From Gaetbulibacter_A aestuarii (GTDB taxonomy: Bacteria > Bacteroidota > Bacteroidia > Flavobacteriales > Flavobacteriaceae), in assembly GCF_039537665.1 (NCBI RefSeq), contig NZ_BAABAY010000002.1:248001-312000 (forward strand): a DNA stretch of 64,000 bases, given 5' to 3'. Positions 56,580 to 64,000 of the stretch are shown here, piece by piece. The stretch's first letter is position 1; the number at the start of each line of letters is the position of its first letter. The translations under genes were made by a program, and so were the position numbers. A model generated the notes under the pieces. That model saw nothing but the letters and a program-made list of their open reading frames with translations, did not search any database and had not been told where the DNA came from.

Positions 56580-58442
56580 TTACTCCTCCAATTTTGCCGA
56601 TAATTCAAACCAACGGGTTTCTTTAGCTTCAATAGCATCTAAAATATCCTGTAATTCTTGCGAGAGTTCATTGATTTGTTCTTGTGTTAACTCCGGATCA
56701 TTGAATTTTTCTTCCAAAGCTTTCTTATCAAATGCCAAGGAATTTAATTTACTTTCAATATTCCGAAGTTCTTTTTCTTCATTATAAGATAACTTTGCAG
56801 CTTCATTTTCAACCATAGATTCAGGGGTTTTTTCAGTGGTTTCTTTTGATGATTCCTGAGGTAAACTATCTTCGTAAACCCTGTAGTCGGTATAATTCCC
56901 CGGGAAATCTTCAACCACGCCTTCACCTTTAAAAACAAAAAGATGGTCTACCACCTTATCCATAAAATAACGGTCGTGCGATACCACAATGATGCACCCT
57001 GGAAAATCGAGTAAAAAGCTTTCCAAGACATTCAAAGTTACAATATCCAGATCATTAGTGGGCTCATCCAAAATTAAGAAATTTGGATTTTGTATCAGCA
57101 CGGTGCACAAATAAAGTCGTTTACGTTCTCCTCCACTCAACTTTTCCACAAAATCGTACTGTTTCTTTCTGCTGAATAAAAAGCGTTCAAGAAGTTGCTG
57201 AGCACTGATTTGCCGGCCTTTTTTCAATGGAATATAATCGCCAAATTCTCGAATCACTTCGATAACTTTTTGTCCGGGTTTAATTTTGATTCCGCCCTGC
57301 GTGTAGTATCCAAATTTTACAGTTTCGCCAATAACCACCTTTCCGGTGTCAGGTTTTATAGCCTTTGTGAGGATATTCAAAAACGTGGTCTTTCCTGTAC
57401 CATTTTTACCAATTATACCTACGCGTTCTCCTTTTTTAAAAGTATAATGAAACTGCTCTAAAATGGTTTTATCTCCAAAGCTTTTACCAACATTATGACA
57501 CTCAATGATCTTACTACCCAAACGTTCCATATTGAGTTCCAACTGGATCTCATGGTCTTTTCTTCGTTGATGCGCCCGGTGTTTGATATCGGCAAAATCA
57601 TCAATGCGTGATTTCGATTTTGTAGTTCTGGCCTTGGGTTGCCGGCGCATCCATTCCAGTTCTTTTTTAAATAGCTGTTTGGCCTTCCCGGTTTCAACAG
57701 CCTCGCGTTCAATGCGGGCATCACGTTGCTCTAAATAATAGGCGTAATTGCCTTTGTAGGTAAACAATTCCCCTGCATCCAATTCGATGATTTCATTACA
57801 CACACGTTCCAGAAAATACCGGTCGTGCGTCACCATAAAGAGTGTAAATTGTTCTTTAGCAAAGAAATCTTCCAGCCATTCGATCATTTCCAGATCCAAA
57901 TGGTTGGTAGGCTCATCCAGGATGAGTAGATCCGGTTTGGTAATCAGTGCATGGGCAAGCGCTAAACGTTTTTTTTGTCCGCCCGAAAGTGTACCTACCA
58001 ATTGCTCAAGATCATCAAGTTTTAGTTTGAAAAGAATTTGCTTGTATAAAGTTTCGAAATCCCAGGCCTGATGACGCTCCATGGCGTCAAAAGCTTTCTG
58101 GTACCCTTCTGTATCTTCGGGATTTTGAAGGGCTTTTTCATAATTCTGAATCACTTTCAGGATGGGATTATCGCCTTCAAAAATGGTTTCTTCTACCGTA
58201 AGATCTGCATTGAATTTTGGATCTTGCGACAGAAATGCAACTTTAATGCCTTTTCGGTAAATAACATTCCCACTGTCGGGTTGGTCATCACCCGATAAAA
58301 TATTTAAAATCGAGGTTTTTCCTGTACCATTCTTGGCCACAAAAGCGATCTTTTGATCTTTGTGTACACTAAACGACAGGTTTTCGAACAACACCAGTTC
58401 GCCATACGATTTCGTAATATTTTCAACAGTTAAATAATTCAC
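56580..58442 (-). CDS. ABC-F family ATP-binding protein (Uup-like)
   Basis: Cytoplasmic ABC-F protein of 620 residues with two nucleotide-binding domains and no membrane part; such proteins act on ribosomes. Walker A motifs are AKNGTGKTS (about 36-43) and GKNGTGKTT (about 345-352); the signatures are LSGGQKKRLALAHAL and LSGGERKRLYLC. An interdomain linker rich in Arg/Lys (about 235-300) and a C-terminal coiled coil (about 555-620) resemble E. coli Uup. A role in antibiotic resistance is not indicated by the sequence. Confidence 0.93.
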   Translation of the reverse strand: MNYLTVENITKSYGELVLFENLSFSVHKDQKIAFVAKNGTGKTSILNILSGDDQPDSGNVIYRKGIKVAFLSQDPKFNADLTVEETIFEGDNPILKVIQNYEKALQNPEDTEGYQKAFDAMERHQAWDFETLYKQILFKLKLDDLEQLVGTLSGGQKKRLALAHALITKPDLLILDEPTNHLDLEMIEWLEDFFAKEQFTLFMVTHDRYFLERVCNEIIELDAGELFTYKGNYAYYLEQRDARIEREAVETGKAKQLFKKELEWMRRQPKARTTKSKSRIDDFADIKHRAHQRRKDHEIQLELNMERLGSKIIECHNVGKSFGDKTILEQFHYTFKKGERVGIIGKNGTGKTTFLNILTKAIKPDTGKVVIGETVKFGYYTQGGIKIKPGQKVIEVIREFGDYIPLKKGRQISAQQLLERFLFSRKKQYDFVEKLSGGERKRLYLCTVLIQNPNFLILDEPTNDLDIVTLNVLESFLLDFPGCIIVVSHDRYFMDKVVDHLFVFKGEGVVEDFPGNYTDYRVYEDSLPQESSKETTEKTPESMVENEAAKLSYNEEKELRNIESKLNSLAFDKKALEEKFNDPELTQEQINELSQELQDILDAIEAKETRWFELSAKLEE

Positions 58443-58514
58443 AGGAAATATTTTTGCAAAGATGAGATAAAAAGCCCGAATTAAAGAATTGCGATTATTA
58501 TTTCAAATAAGGTT

Positions 58515-59696
58515 TTAGGTTGTAGGCAGTTGTTTTTTCAGGTAACGTGATAAAAATACGTAACGCACAAATAATGCTATTAATAGTGGAATTAGCCCTA
58601 TAGCAAATACCTGAACGCCAATAAGCCAGTGTAAGGTTAACAGGCAAAGCATGATGATCAAAAACTTAACATAGCCTAAAAACCAGCGTTTTATATTTTC
58701 GCGTAATACCACATCGATCATCAGGATATTTAAAGCAAAAGCCCAAAGCAGATTGTAATTTTGTTGCGTAGCCGAATGGTCTGTGGCAAACCAAAGTAAC
58801 AAGATCCCAATACCTATAATTCCTGTAAAAAGGAATAAAATAAAATCAAGCCATTTTGATCGCTTTCCACGTTTTGAGTCCCGGTAAGTTATATAAATGA
58901 TCAGCAAACCAATAACTCCAAAAATAAATAACGGACTGGTAAAAAACATATTGGGTTCTTTAACCGGTTTTTCCTGAAAAATAACATGACTCTCAGTAAC
59001 TAATGGTTGATTTCCGGGTATTGTAGCTGCAGCGAAAAAATTATAAATATTACTTGGTAAGAACATGTGTTGCACAGGGGTGGCCTGAACATCAATGACA
59101 CTTCCTAAAGCGATATCAATTCCCAGACTACCCCAGGAATTAAGTTTGACCTTATCATGAATGAGTTCTCTGAAAGTTTCCGGTTCAAAATCTTTGGGAT
59201 CGTGATATTGTACTTGATTTTTAAAGGTTTTATTAACCACATCCTCAATTTTTGTGGCGCAATTATTATAAAAAAAGTCATATAAATATTCGCGGTTCTC
59301 AGGTTTGTAGTTTATAACCAGATCGTTGTATAGACTTTGCTTTTCGCTTTGCTTTAAATTTAGAACCTGTTCGCGAACGGTGCGATTGGTGTAGATATAA
59401 TAGCTTAAAAAAGTATTGTAATTATCTTTTCCTATGGAATAATTTAATTTTCCGCGTGCAAAATTCAAGTAGAAATTAGGTGCGTCAAAATCATAACGTC
59501 CAAAATCGTAGGTTATATCTAAAAAATTAGAAGGATCTTTTATTCTGAAAGCATTATGACCAAAAGCATCATTGAGAGAAGCTCCCGGAGCAATAGTTAG
59601 AACACTAATTTGTGCCTGATTTGATAATGTTATTTCTTGTGCTGTTCCTACTTGAAGCGTCAATAAAATAAGTAGAAAAAAGAGTGAATTCCTCAT
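58515..59696 (-). CDS. DUF4105 domain-containing membrane protein
   Basis: Protein of 393 residues with a signal peptide (MRNSLFFLLILLTLQVGTAQ), a periplasmic domain of about 225 residues with the DUF4105 features FGHNAFRIKDP, YNTFLSYYIY and FFYNNCATKIEDV, and four or five C-terminal membrane helices at about 250-385. The His, Asn and Cys in these motifs are conserved and look catalytic, resembling NlpC/P60-like or lysophospholipase-like proteins, but activity is unproven. The PorV-like gene is 11 bp away in the same direction. Confidence 0.85.
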   Translation of the reverse strand: MRNSLFFLLILLTLQVGTAQEITLSNQAQISVLTIAPGASLNDAFGHNAFRIKDPSNFLDITYDFGRYDFDAPNFYLNFARGKLNYSIGKDNYNTFLSYYIYTNRTVREQVLNLKQSEKQSLYNDLVINYKPENREYLYDFFYNNCATKIEDVVNKTFKNQVQYHDPKDFEPETFRELIHDKVKLNSWGSLGIDIALGSVIDVQATPVQHMFLPSNIYNFFAAATIPGNQPLVTESHVIFQEKPVKEPNMFFTSPLFIFGVIGLLIIYITYRDSKRGKRSKWLDFILFLFTGIIGIGILLLWFATDHSATQQNYNLLWAFALNILMIDVVLRENIKRWFLGYVKFLIIMLCLLTLHWLIGVQVFAIGLIPLLIALFVRYVFLSRYLKKQLPTT

Positions 59697-59707
59697 AAAA
59701 AATTTAA

Positions 59708-60778
59708 TTACCGAAAGATACTAAAATCCAGTTTCAATGAAAACACATTCGAGTATAAAGCTACACTTTGGTCGCCTATATCTGTAAATGCATAATCGAT
59801 AGCAATACCTTGGTATTGGAAGCCCACACCAAAGCTTGGTTGAAAGGTTAATTGTTCCGAATTGTCAAACTGTAATTCATTCTGAAAGTTACCCAGGCCG
59901 GCTCGTAAATGAACCATATTCAAATAGCCAAACTCTAGACCAAGAGCCGGACTAATACTAGCGAAAGATGATGAAATAACGTCATTTGTCTGTTCGAAAC
60001 GTACATTTAAATTAGTTGCTACGAGCAGCGTATAATCAGCATGAAATTCAATGAGTTTTGAAACCCCTAATTGTAATTTAGGAATGGTAATTTCTGTTTT
60101 ATCAGGTAATTCTTGATTTTGCCCGGCTACCGCATTACTAATGGTAGCAAACTGGGTTTCATCAATAGCCCAGGCATTGTAGGTTGTTGTTATGTCGCGT
60201 GCCATTAGGCCGAATTTCCACTGATTTTTTGTTTCAAATTGGATTCCTAAATCCAAACCAAAACCCCATGAAGAAGCGAAATCTCCAATGATCCTACGAA
60301 TTATTTTAGCATTTATACCGTAATTCAAACCTTCTACAGGTAATTTTCGGGCATAAGAAAAGGTTACCCCATAGTCGGCGGTAGAAAATAAACTAATGCG
60401 ATCATAATTTATGTTTCCTTGAGCATCAATAAGTTGCGTGGTATTCAAAATATCATCAACACCAAAACGAATTAGAGAAAGGCCAATGGCACTTTCATCA
60501 TCTAAAGGCATGGCAAATCCGGCGTAATCGTAATTAGCGATATTTGCGAAATAACTGGAGTGCATTAAAGCGAGCTGATTGTCTTCCAGATTCACTAATC
60601 CGGCAGGATTCCAATACCCGGCATTAACGTCGTTTGTGTTTGCAGTAACTGCACTGCTCATACCAAGTGCGCGGGCACCAACACCAATATCCATAAAGGC
60701 ATTAGAGTATTTTCTGGTGGTTTGACCTGATCCCAGAAGAACACTAATTAAGAAGAATGCCGTGATGTAAGGTTTCAA
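59708..60778 (-). CDS. PorV/PorQ family outer-membrane protein (PorV2-like)
   Basis: Beta-barrel protein of 356 residues, related to PorV of the type IX secretion system, which shuttles cargo at the outer membrane. It shows AFMDIGVGARALGMSSA and GYWNPAGL at the N-terminus and a barrel ending in DFSIFR. The open frame extends up to an ATG at 60880, but the TTG at 60778 gives a clean signal peptide (MKPYITAFFLISVLLGSGQ) and a CATATTTG box lies just before it. The frame from 60880 would put 34 unrelated residues in front. Confidence 0.78.
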   Translation of the reverse strand: MKPYITAFFLISVLLGSGQTTRKYSNAFMDIGVGARALGMSSAVTANTNDVNAGYWNPAGLVNLEDNQLALMHSSYFANIANYDYAGFAMPLDDESAIGLSLIRFGVDDILNTTQLIDAQGNINYDRISLFSTADYGVTFSYARKLPVEGLNYGINAKIIRRIIGDFASSWGFGLDLGIQFETKNQWKFGLMARDITTTYNAWAIDETQFATISNAVAGQNQELPDKTEITIPKLQLGVSKLIEFHADYTLLVATNLNVRFEQTNDVISSSFASISPALGLEFGYLNMVHLRAGLGNFQNELQFDNSEQLTFQPSFGVGFQYQGIAIDYAFTDIGDQSVALYSNVFSLKLDFSIFR

Positions 60779-60895
60779 ATGGCTAATTTTTTTACAAATA
60801 TGCGCATAATTTGTAAGCTTTAAAACTTCAAAAACCTTTAGATATTGCCACAGAGAAAAATTGTTTCTTATTTTTACCATATTAAAAGTATACTT

Positions 60896-61648
60896 ATGAA
60901 AAAATATATTCCCAGTGCTTTAACCCTTTTGAATTTACTCAGCGGAAGTATTGCTATTCTTTATGTAATTAACAACAATTATGTGGGTGCCGCGCAATTT
61001 GTGTTTCTGGGAATTCTATTTGATTTTTTTGATGGATTTGCAGCTCGAAAATTGGAGGTGCAAAGTGAATTTGGACTCCAGTTAGATTCACTGGCAGATA
61101 TGGTTACCAGTGGTGTGGTTCCCGGATTGGTGATGTATAAAATGCTATCGCTAACCACAAATAAATCCTTTATGCAGGATATTTTTCCGCAATGGGGATC
61201 AAATGTAAAGCTTTCCGGGTTTGAGGTGGAATTTCTTCCTTTAATAGGTTTTGCAATTACACTTGCATCTGCTGTAAGGTTGGCACGATTCAATTTAGAT
61301 GATGAACAGCAAAGTTATTTTAAAGGCTTACCAACGCCCGCCAATAACCTGCTTATCATGTCGCTTCCTTTAATTTTGGAATTTCAGGAAAATGATAATA
61401 TCAACGCCATTATTTTAAATAAAGGATTTTTGATAGTGGTTACATTATTAAGTGCTTATTTGCTTAACGCCAACATGAAATTATTCGCCTTGAAATTCAA
61501 AACTTATGGTTTTAAGGGTAATGAAGTGCGTTATATCTTTTTAATTCTGAGTATTATTTTTATTATCATACTTCAATTTGCCTCAATTCCCGTTATTATT
61601 TTCATGTATCTGGGTTTATCGGCTTTAGATCGAAAAAGAATTCAATAA
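60896..61648 (+). CDS. pssA: CDP-diacylglycerol--serine O-phosphatidyltransferase
   Basis: Membrane enzyme of 250 residues making phosphatidylserine, the precursor of phosphatidylethanolamine. The CDP-alcohol transferase motif DGxxARx8Gx3Dx3D is complete (DGFAARKL then SEFGLQLDSLAD) at about residues 43-66; several membrane helices follow. An in-frame TTG at 60845 would add 17 residues, but the ATG at 60896 fits the family start. It is divergent from the PorV-like gene and followed by the DUF808 gene after 9 bp. Confidence 0.94.
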   Translation: MKKYIPSALTLLNLLSGSIAILYVINNNYVGAAQFVFLGILFDFFDGFAARKLEVQSEFGLQLDSLADMVTSGVVPGLVMYKMLSLTTNKSFMQDIFPQWGSNVKLSGFEVEFLPLIGFAITLASAVRLARFNLDDEQQSYFKGLPTPANNLLIMSLPLILEFQENDNINAIILNKGFLIVVTLLSAYLLNANMKLFALKFKTYGFKGNEVRYIFLILSIIFIIILQFASIPVIIFMYLGLSALDRKRIQ

Positions 61649-61657
61649 GATTTTAAA

Positions 61658-62536
61658 ATGGCTTCAGGATTTTTTGCCCTACTTGATGATATTGCCAGTT
61701 TGATGGACGATGTTGTGGTAATGAGTAAAATCAGCACTAAAAAAACGGCGGCTATTTTAGGCGATGATCTGGCCGTAAACGCCGAAAAGGCTACAGGATT
61801 TGTAGCTTCGAGAGAATTACCGGTACTCTGGGCAATTACCAAGGGATCACTGAGAAATAAACTTATTATTTTACCTATAGCTTTTTTGTTAAGTGCCTTC
61901 GCTCATGGTGCTATCAAGGTTGTACTTGTTTTGGGTGGCTTGTATTTGGCTTATGAAGGGGCAGAAAAGATCTACGAATTCTTTTTTCCCCATGAAGAGG
62001 AAATGGATACTGAAAACGAACCACTAACTAAGGAAGAGACCTTGATCCGTGAAAAAGAAAAAATCAAGTCGGCCATTATTACAGATTTTATTTTATCGAT
62101 TGAAATTGTCATTATTGCCTTAGGAACTGTGCTCGAGGAATCCCTGTTATTCCAGATATTGGTGGTTTCGGTGGTCTCCTTACTGGCTACTGTTGGGGTT
62201 TATGGCATCGTAGCTTTAATTGTGAGAATGGATGATATCGGTTATAAACTGGTAAAGCTGAGTAATGGTTCAAAAGGATTGTTACACAAGTTTGGTAATT
62301 TTTTAATCAGGGCACTTCCCAAGGTTATAAAAGGGTTATCAGTTATTGGAACCATAGCCTTAATCCTTGTAGCCGGAGGTATTTTTTCACATAATATTCC
62401 TTTTCTTCATCATATTCTTGAAGACATACCGGGATTCTTGCGAGATGCTTTATTCGGGATAGTAATAGGATCTTTATGTCTGGGAATAGTAAATTTGGTT
62501 AAAAAAGTTTTACCGGTTTCGCTTCGAAAGCACTAA
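61658..62536 (+). CDS. DUF808 family membrane protein (YedI-like)
   Basis: Inner-membrane protein of 292 residues in the DUF808/YedI family, function unknown. A cytosolic stretch with FFALLDDIASLMDDVVVMSK, an alpha-helical region with SKISTKKTAAILGDDLAV, and four or five membrane helices from about residue 68 to the end are visible. It follows pssA by 9 bp, so it may be expressed together with phospholipid synthesis, but no functional link is known. Confidence 0.9.
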   Translation: MASGFFALLDDIASLMDDVVVMSKISTKKTAAILGDDLAVNAEKATGFVASRELPVLWAITKGSLRNKLIILPIAFLLSAFAHGAIKVVLVLGGLYLAYEGAEKIYEFFFPHEEEMDTENEPLTKEETLIREKEKIKSAIITDFILSIEIVIIALGTVLEESLLFQILVVSVVSLLATVGVYGIVALIVRMDDIGYKLVKLSNGSKGLLHKFGNFLIRALPKVIKGLSVIGTIALILVAGGIFSHNIPFLHHILEDIPGFLRDALFGIVIGSLCLGIVNLVKKVLPVSLRKH

Positions 62537-62546
62537 GAAGAACTGA

Positions 62547-63287
62547 TTAATCGCGAATTTTCTTTTTGCGTAATTCGAAATTCTGACCCAGATAAACTTT
62601 ACGAACCATACTATCGTTGGCTAATTCTTCCGGTTCGCCGGCTTTCAAAATACTTCCTTCAAACATCAAATAGGTTCGGTCTGTGATGGCCAAAGTTTCC
62701 TGAACGTTGTGATCGGTAATGAGGATGCCAATATTCTTTTTGGTTAGTTGCGCCACAATACGCTGAATATCTTCAACTGCAACGGGGTCAACACCGGCAA
62801 AAGGTTCATCTAGTAAAATAAAATTAGGATCGGTTGCCAGGGCGCGCGCAATTTCTGTACGTCTGCGTTCCCCACCGGATAACAGGTCGCCACGATTTTT
62901 ACGAATGTGTCCCAAACCAAATTCTTCAATAAGAGACTCCATTTTCATGTGTTGCTCTTTTTTACTCAGTTTGGTCATTTGTAGAACGCTCAAAATATTA
63001 TCTTCTATACTTAATTTTCTAAATACCGATGCTTCCTGTGCCAAATATCCAATCCCATTCTGAGCGCGTTTATACATCGGGTATTTTGTAATATCTGTTT
63101 TGTCCAGAAAAATATTTCCGCCGTTAGGCTTAATGAGTCCAACGATCATATAAAACGACGTTGTTTTACCGGCACCATTCGGACCTAAAAGACCCACAAT
63201 TTCACCTTGTTCTACCTTCAGGGAAACATCTTTTACCACTTTACGTCCGCTGTAGGACTTCATTAAATTTTTGGCTTCTAAAATCAT
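62547..63287 (-). CDS. lptB: LPS export ABC transporter ATP-binding protein LptB
   Basis: ATPase of the LptB2FG transporter that extracts lipopolysaccharide from the inner membrane. The 246-residue protein has Walker A GPNGAGKTT (about 35-42), the Q-loop, signature LSGGERRRTEIARAL, Walker B LLDEPFAGVDP and the H-loop. The segment GIGYLAQEASVFRKLS is typical of LptB. It is the third minus-strand gene after tatC and the carboxymuconolactone decarboxylase-family gene, 72 bp after the latter. Confidence 0.95.
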   Translation of the reverse strand: MILEAKNLMKSYSGRKVVKDVSLKVEQGEIVGLLGPNGAGKTTSFYMIVGLIKPNGGNIFLDKTDITKYPMYKRAQNGIGYLAQEASVFRKLSIEDNILSVLQMTKLSKKEQHMKMESLIEEFGLGHIRKNRGDLLSGGERRRTEIARALATDPNFILLDEPFAGVDPVAVEDIQRIVAQLTKKNIGILITDHNVQETLAITDRTYLMFEGSILKAGEPEELANDSMVRKVYLGQNFELRKKKIRD

Positions 63288-63359
63288 AATACGTTATCTG
63301 AACGCTAAAATTAGTAAAATCATATGCGAATCAAGGCTGAAACACATAATTTGTATTTT

Positions 63360-63707
63360 TTATTTCTGATTTTCCAGGGCATCCCAGAATTCGTAAGCCC
63401 GACGCAAATGCGGAATCACAATGGTTCCACCAATTAAAGTTGCGATACTTAAGGCTTCTACCACTTCGGCCTTACTCAATCCCGCTTTGTGACTGGATTC
63501 TAAATGATATTTTACGCAATCATCACAACGTAAAACAGTTGAAGCTACTAAACCCAAAAGTTCTTTGGTTTTAACATCCAAAGCTCCGGGAGCATAAGCA
63601 TTGGTATCTAAATTGAATATGCGCTTGATAACTTTATTATTATCAGCCATAATTTCTGCGTTCATTTTAGAACGGTAGGCGTTAAAGTCGTTTACGATAT
63701 CTGACAT
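63360..63707 (-). CDS. Carboxymuconolactone decarboxylase family protein (AhpD-like)
   Basis: Helical protein of 115 residues. The active-site motif CDDCVKYHLESSHKAG with its CxxC pair and following His is that of AhpD-type thiol-disulfide enzymes rather than of the true decarboxylase, so a peroxidase or disulfide-reductase role is more likely. Partner unknown. It starts one base after the tatC stop codon, a very tight coupling that is likely to reflect co-translation. Confidence 0.88.
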   Translation of the reverse strand: MSDIVNDFNAYRSKMNAEIMADNNKVIKRIFNLDTNAYAPGALDVKTKELLGLVASTVLRCDDCVKYHLESSHKAGLSKAEVVEALSIATLIGGTIVIPHLRRAYEFWDALENQK

Positions 63708-63708
63708 G

Positions 63709-64000
63709 TTATGCTTGTTTTCTTTTTTGATTTCGAACTACAATTCGAGAAATATAGATACTAATTTGATATAATATTAAAATTGGGATGGCCACAATAA
63801 CCTGACTGGCAATATCCGGAGGGGTAATAATGGCCGAGATTACCAACACAATTACCAGGGCATACTTCCTGTATTTTTTCAAAATTTGAGGCGTGATCAA
63901 TCCAACTTTTGTTAAAAAATAAATGATGATAGGAAGTTCAAACACCAAACCTGAAGCAAGCACTGAAGAACGTACAAGCGCAATAAAAGACCCTACATCA
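63709..64000 (-). CDS. tatC: Sec-independent translocase TatC (5' end outside window)
   Basis: Membrane core of the twin-arginine pathway, cut by the window edge; the frame stays open to base 64000, so only about 96 C-terminal residues are seen. They include the SSVLASGLVFELPIIIYFL helix, the LKKYRKYALV loop and the last two helices, ending VRNQKRKQA. Placing its start at an internal Met (63963) would be wrong. It leads an operon with the AhpD-like gene and lptB. Confidence 0.93.
   Translation of the reverse strand, partial: DVGSFIALVRSSVLASGLVFELPIIIYFLTKVGLITPQILKKYRKYALVIVLVISAIITPPDIASQVIVAIPILILYQISIYISRIVVRNQKRKQA

Noticed and set aside
60779..60880. N-terminal extension of the PorV-like protein
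   Set aside because: The 34 residues look random and would bury the signal peptide; they also cover the likely promoter region between divergent genes.
1..64000. CRISPR arrays, phage or insertion sequences
   Set aside because: No regularly spaced repeats with spacers and no transposase, integrase or phage structural genes were found on either strand.

Overview
The window is chromosomal DNA from an AT-rich member of the Bacteroidota, most likely family Flavobacteriaceae. The evidence is the tuf / tRNA-Trp / secE / nusG / rplK-A-J-L / rpoB-C order, TAnnTTTG -7 promoter boxes (three of them with a TTG exactly 19 bp upstream), few visible Shine-Dalgarno sequences, many Bacteroidota-restricted families (DUF3467, DUF4295, DUF2795, DUF4369, DUF6249, PorV-like protein) and a SecA of about 1,120 residues. 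Species cannot be told from the sequence alone. No phage, transposase, integrase, CRISPR array or plasmid gene was seen.

Layout. 1-13.0 kb: the translation/transcription core (3' part of tuf, tRNA-Trp, secE, nusG, four ribosomal protein genes, rpoB, rpoC), closed by a strong terminator and followed by a DUF3467 gene with a duplicated 3' end. 13.0-19.7 kb: a ferredoxin, peptide release factor 3, the coupled pair isopentenyl-diphosphate isomerase + pterin synthase, a small helical protein, tRNA-Thr, a class A penicillin-binding protein and a DUF4369 lipoprotein. 19.7-20.25 kb: a gene-free stretch with a near-perfect sigma-54 promoter, two intrinsic terminators and phased repeats, best explained as two short non-coding transcription units. 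20.2-27.0 kb: AlkB, a D-Ala-D-Ala dipeptidase, an ECF sigma factor with a membrane partner, a MOSC protein, HtpG and a KAS III enzyme. 27.4-38.2 kb: a large outer-membrane receptor-like protein, a sodium symporter, RecR, a glycosyltransferase, a lipoylated E2, an exonuclease, a fumarylacetoacetase-family enzyme, an Hpt protein and CinA. 38.3-47.8 kb: rpmB-rpmG-DUF4295-ftsY, then amidase, tricorn-type protease and serine hydrolase, then rimO. 47.8-51.0 kb: a gluconate operon whose kinase and 6-phosphogluconate dehydrogenase are fused in one protein. 51.1-64.0 kb: secA, DUF2795, cobalamin adenosyltransferase, a degenerate methyltransferase-like gene, an ABC-F protein, DUF4105, PorV-like, phosphatidylserine synthase, DUF808, lptB, a carboxymuconolactone decarboxylase-family protein and the 3' part of tatC.

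Most genes are housekeeping. The points most worth a second look are the orphan sigma-54 promoter and its roughly 107-nt predicted transcript at 19.84-19.97 kb; a TTTTrTCG motif repeated at about 10-bp multiples both there and upstream of the ferredoxin gene; a sigma-54-like site upstream of htpG; the gluconokinase/6PGDH fusion with an altered cofactor loop; the partial tandem duplication behind DUF3467; and two classes of intergenic palindromic repeats (39.0/55.0 kb and 55.8-56.0 kb).
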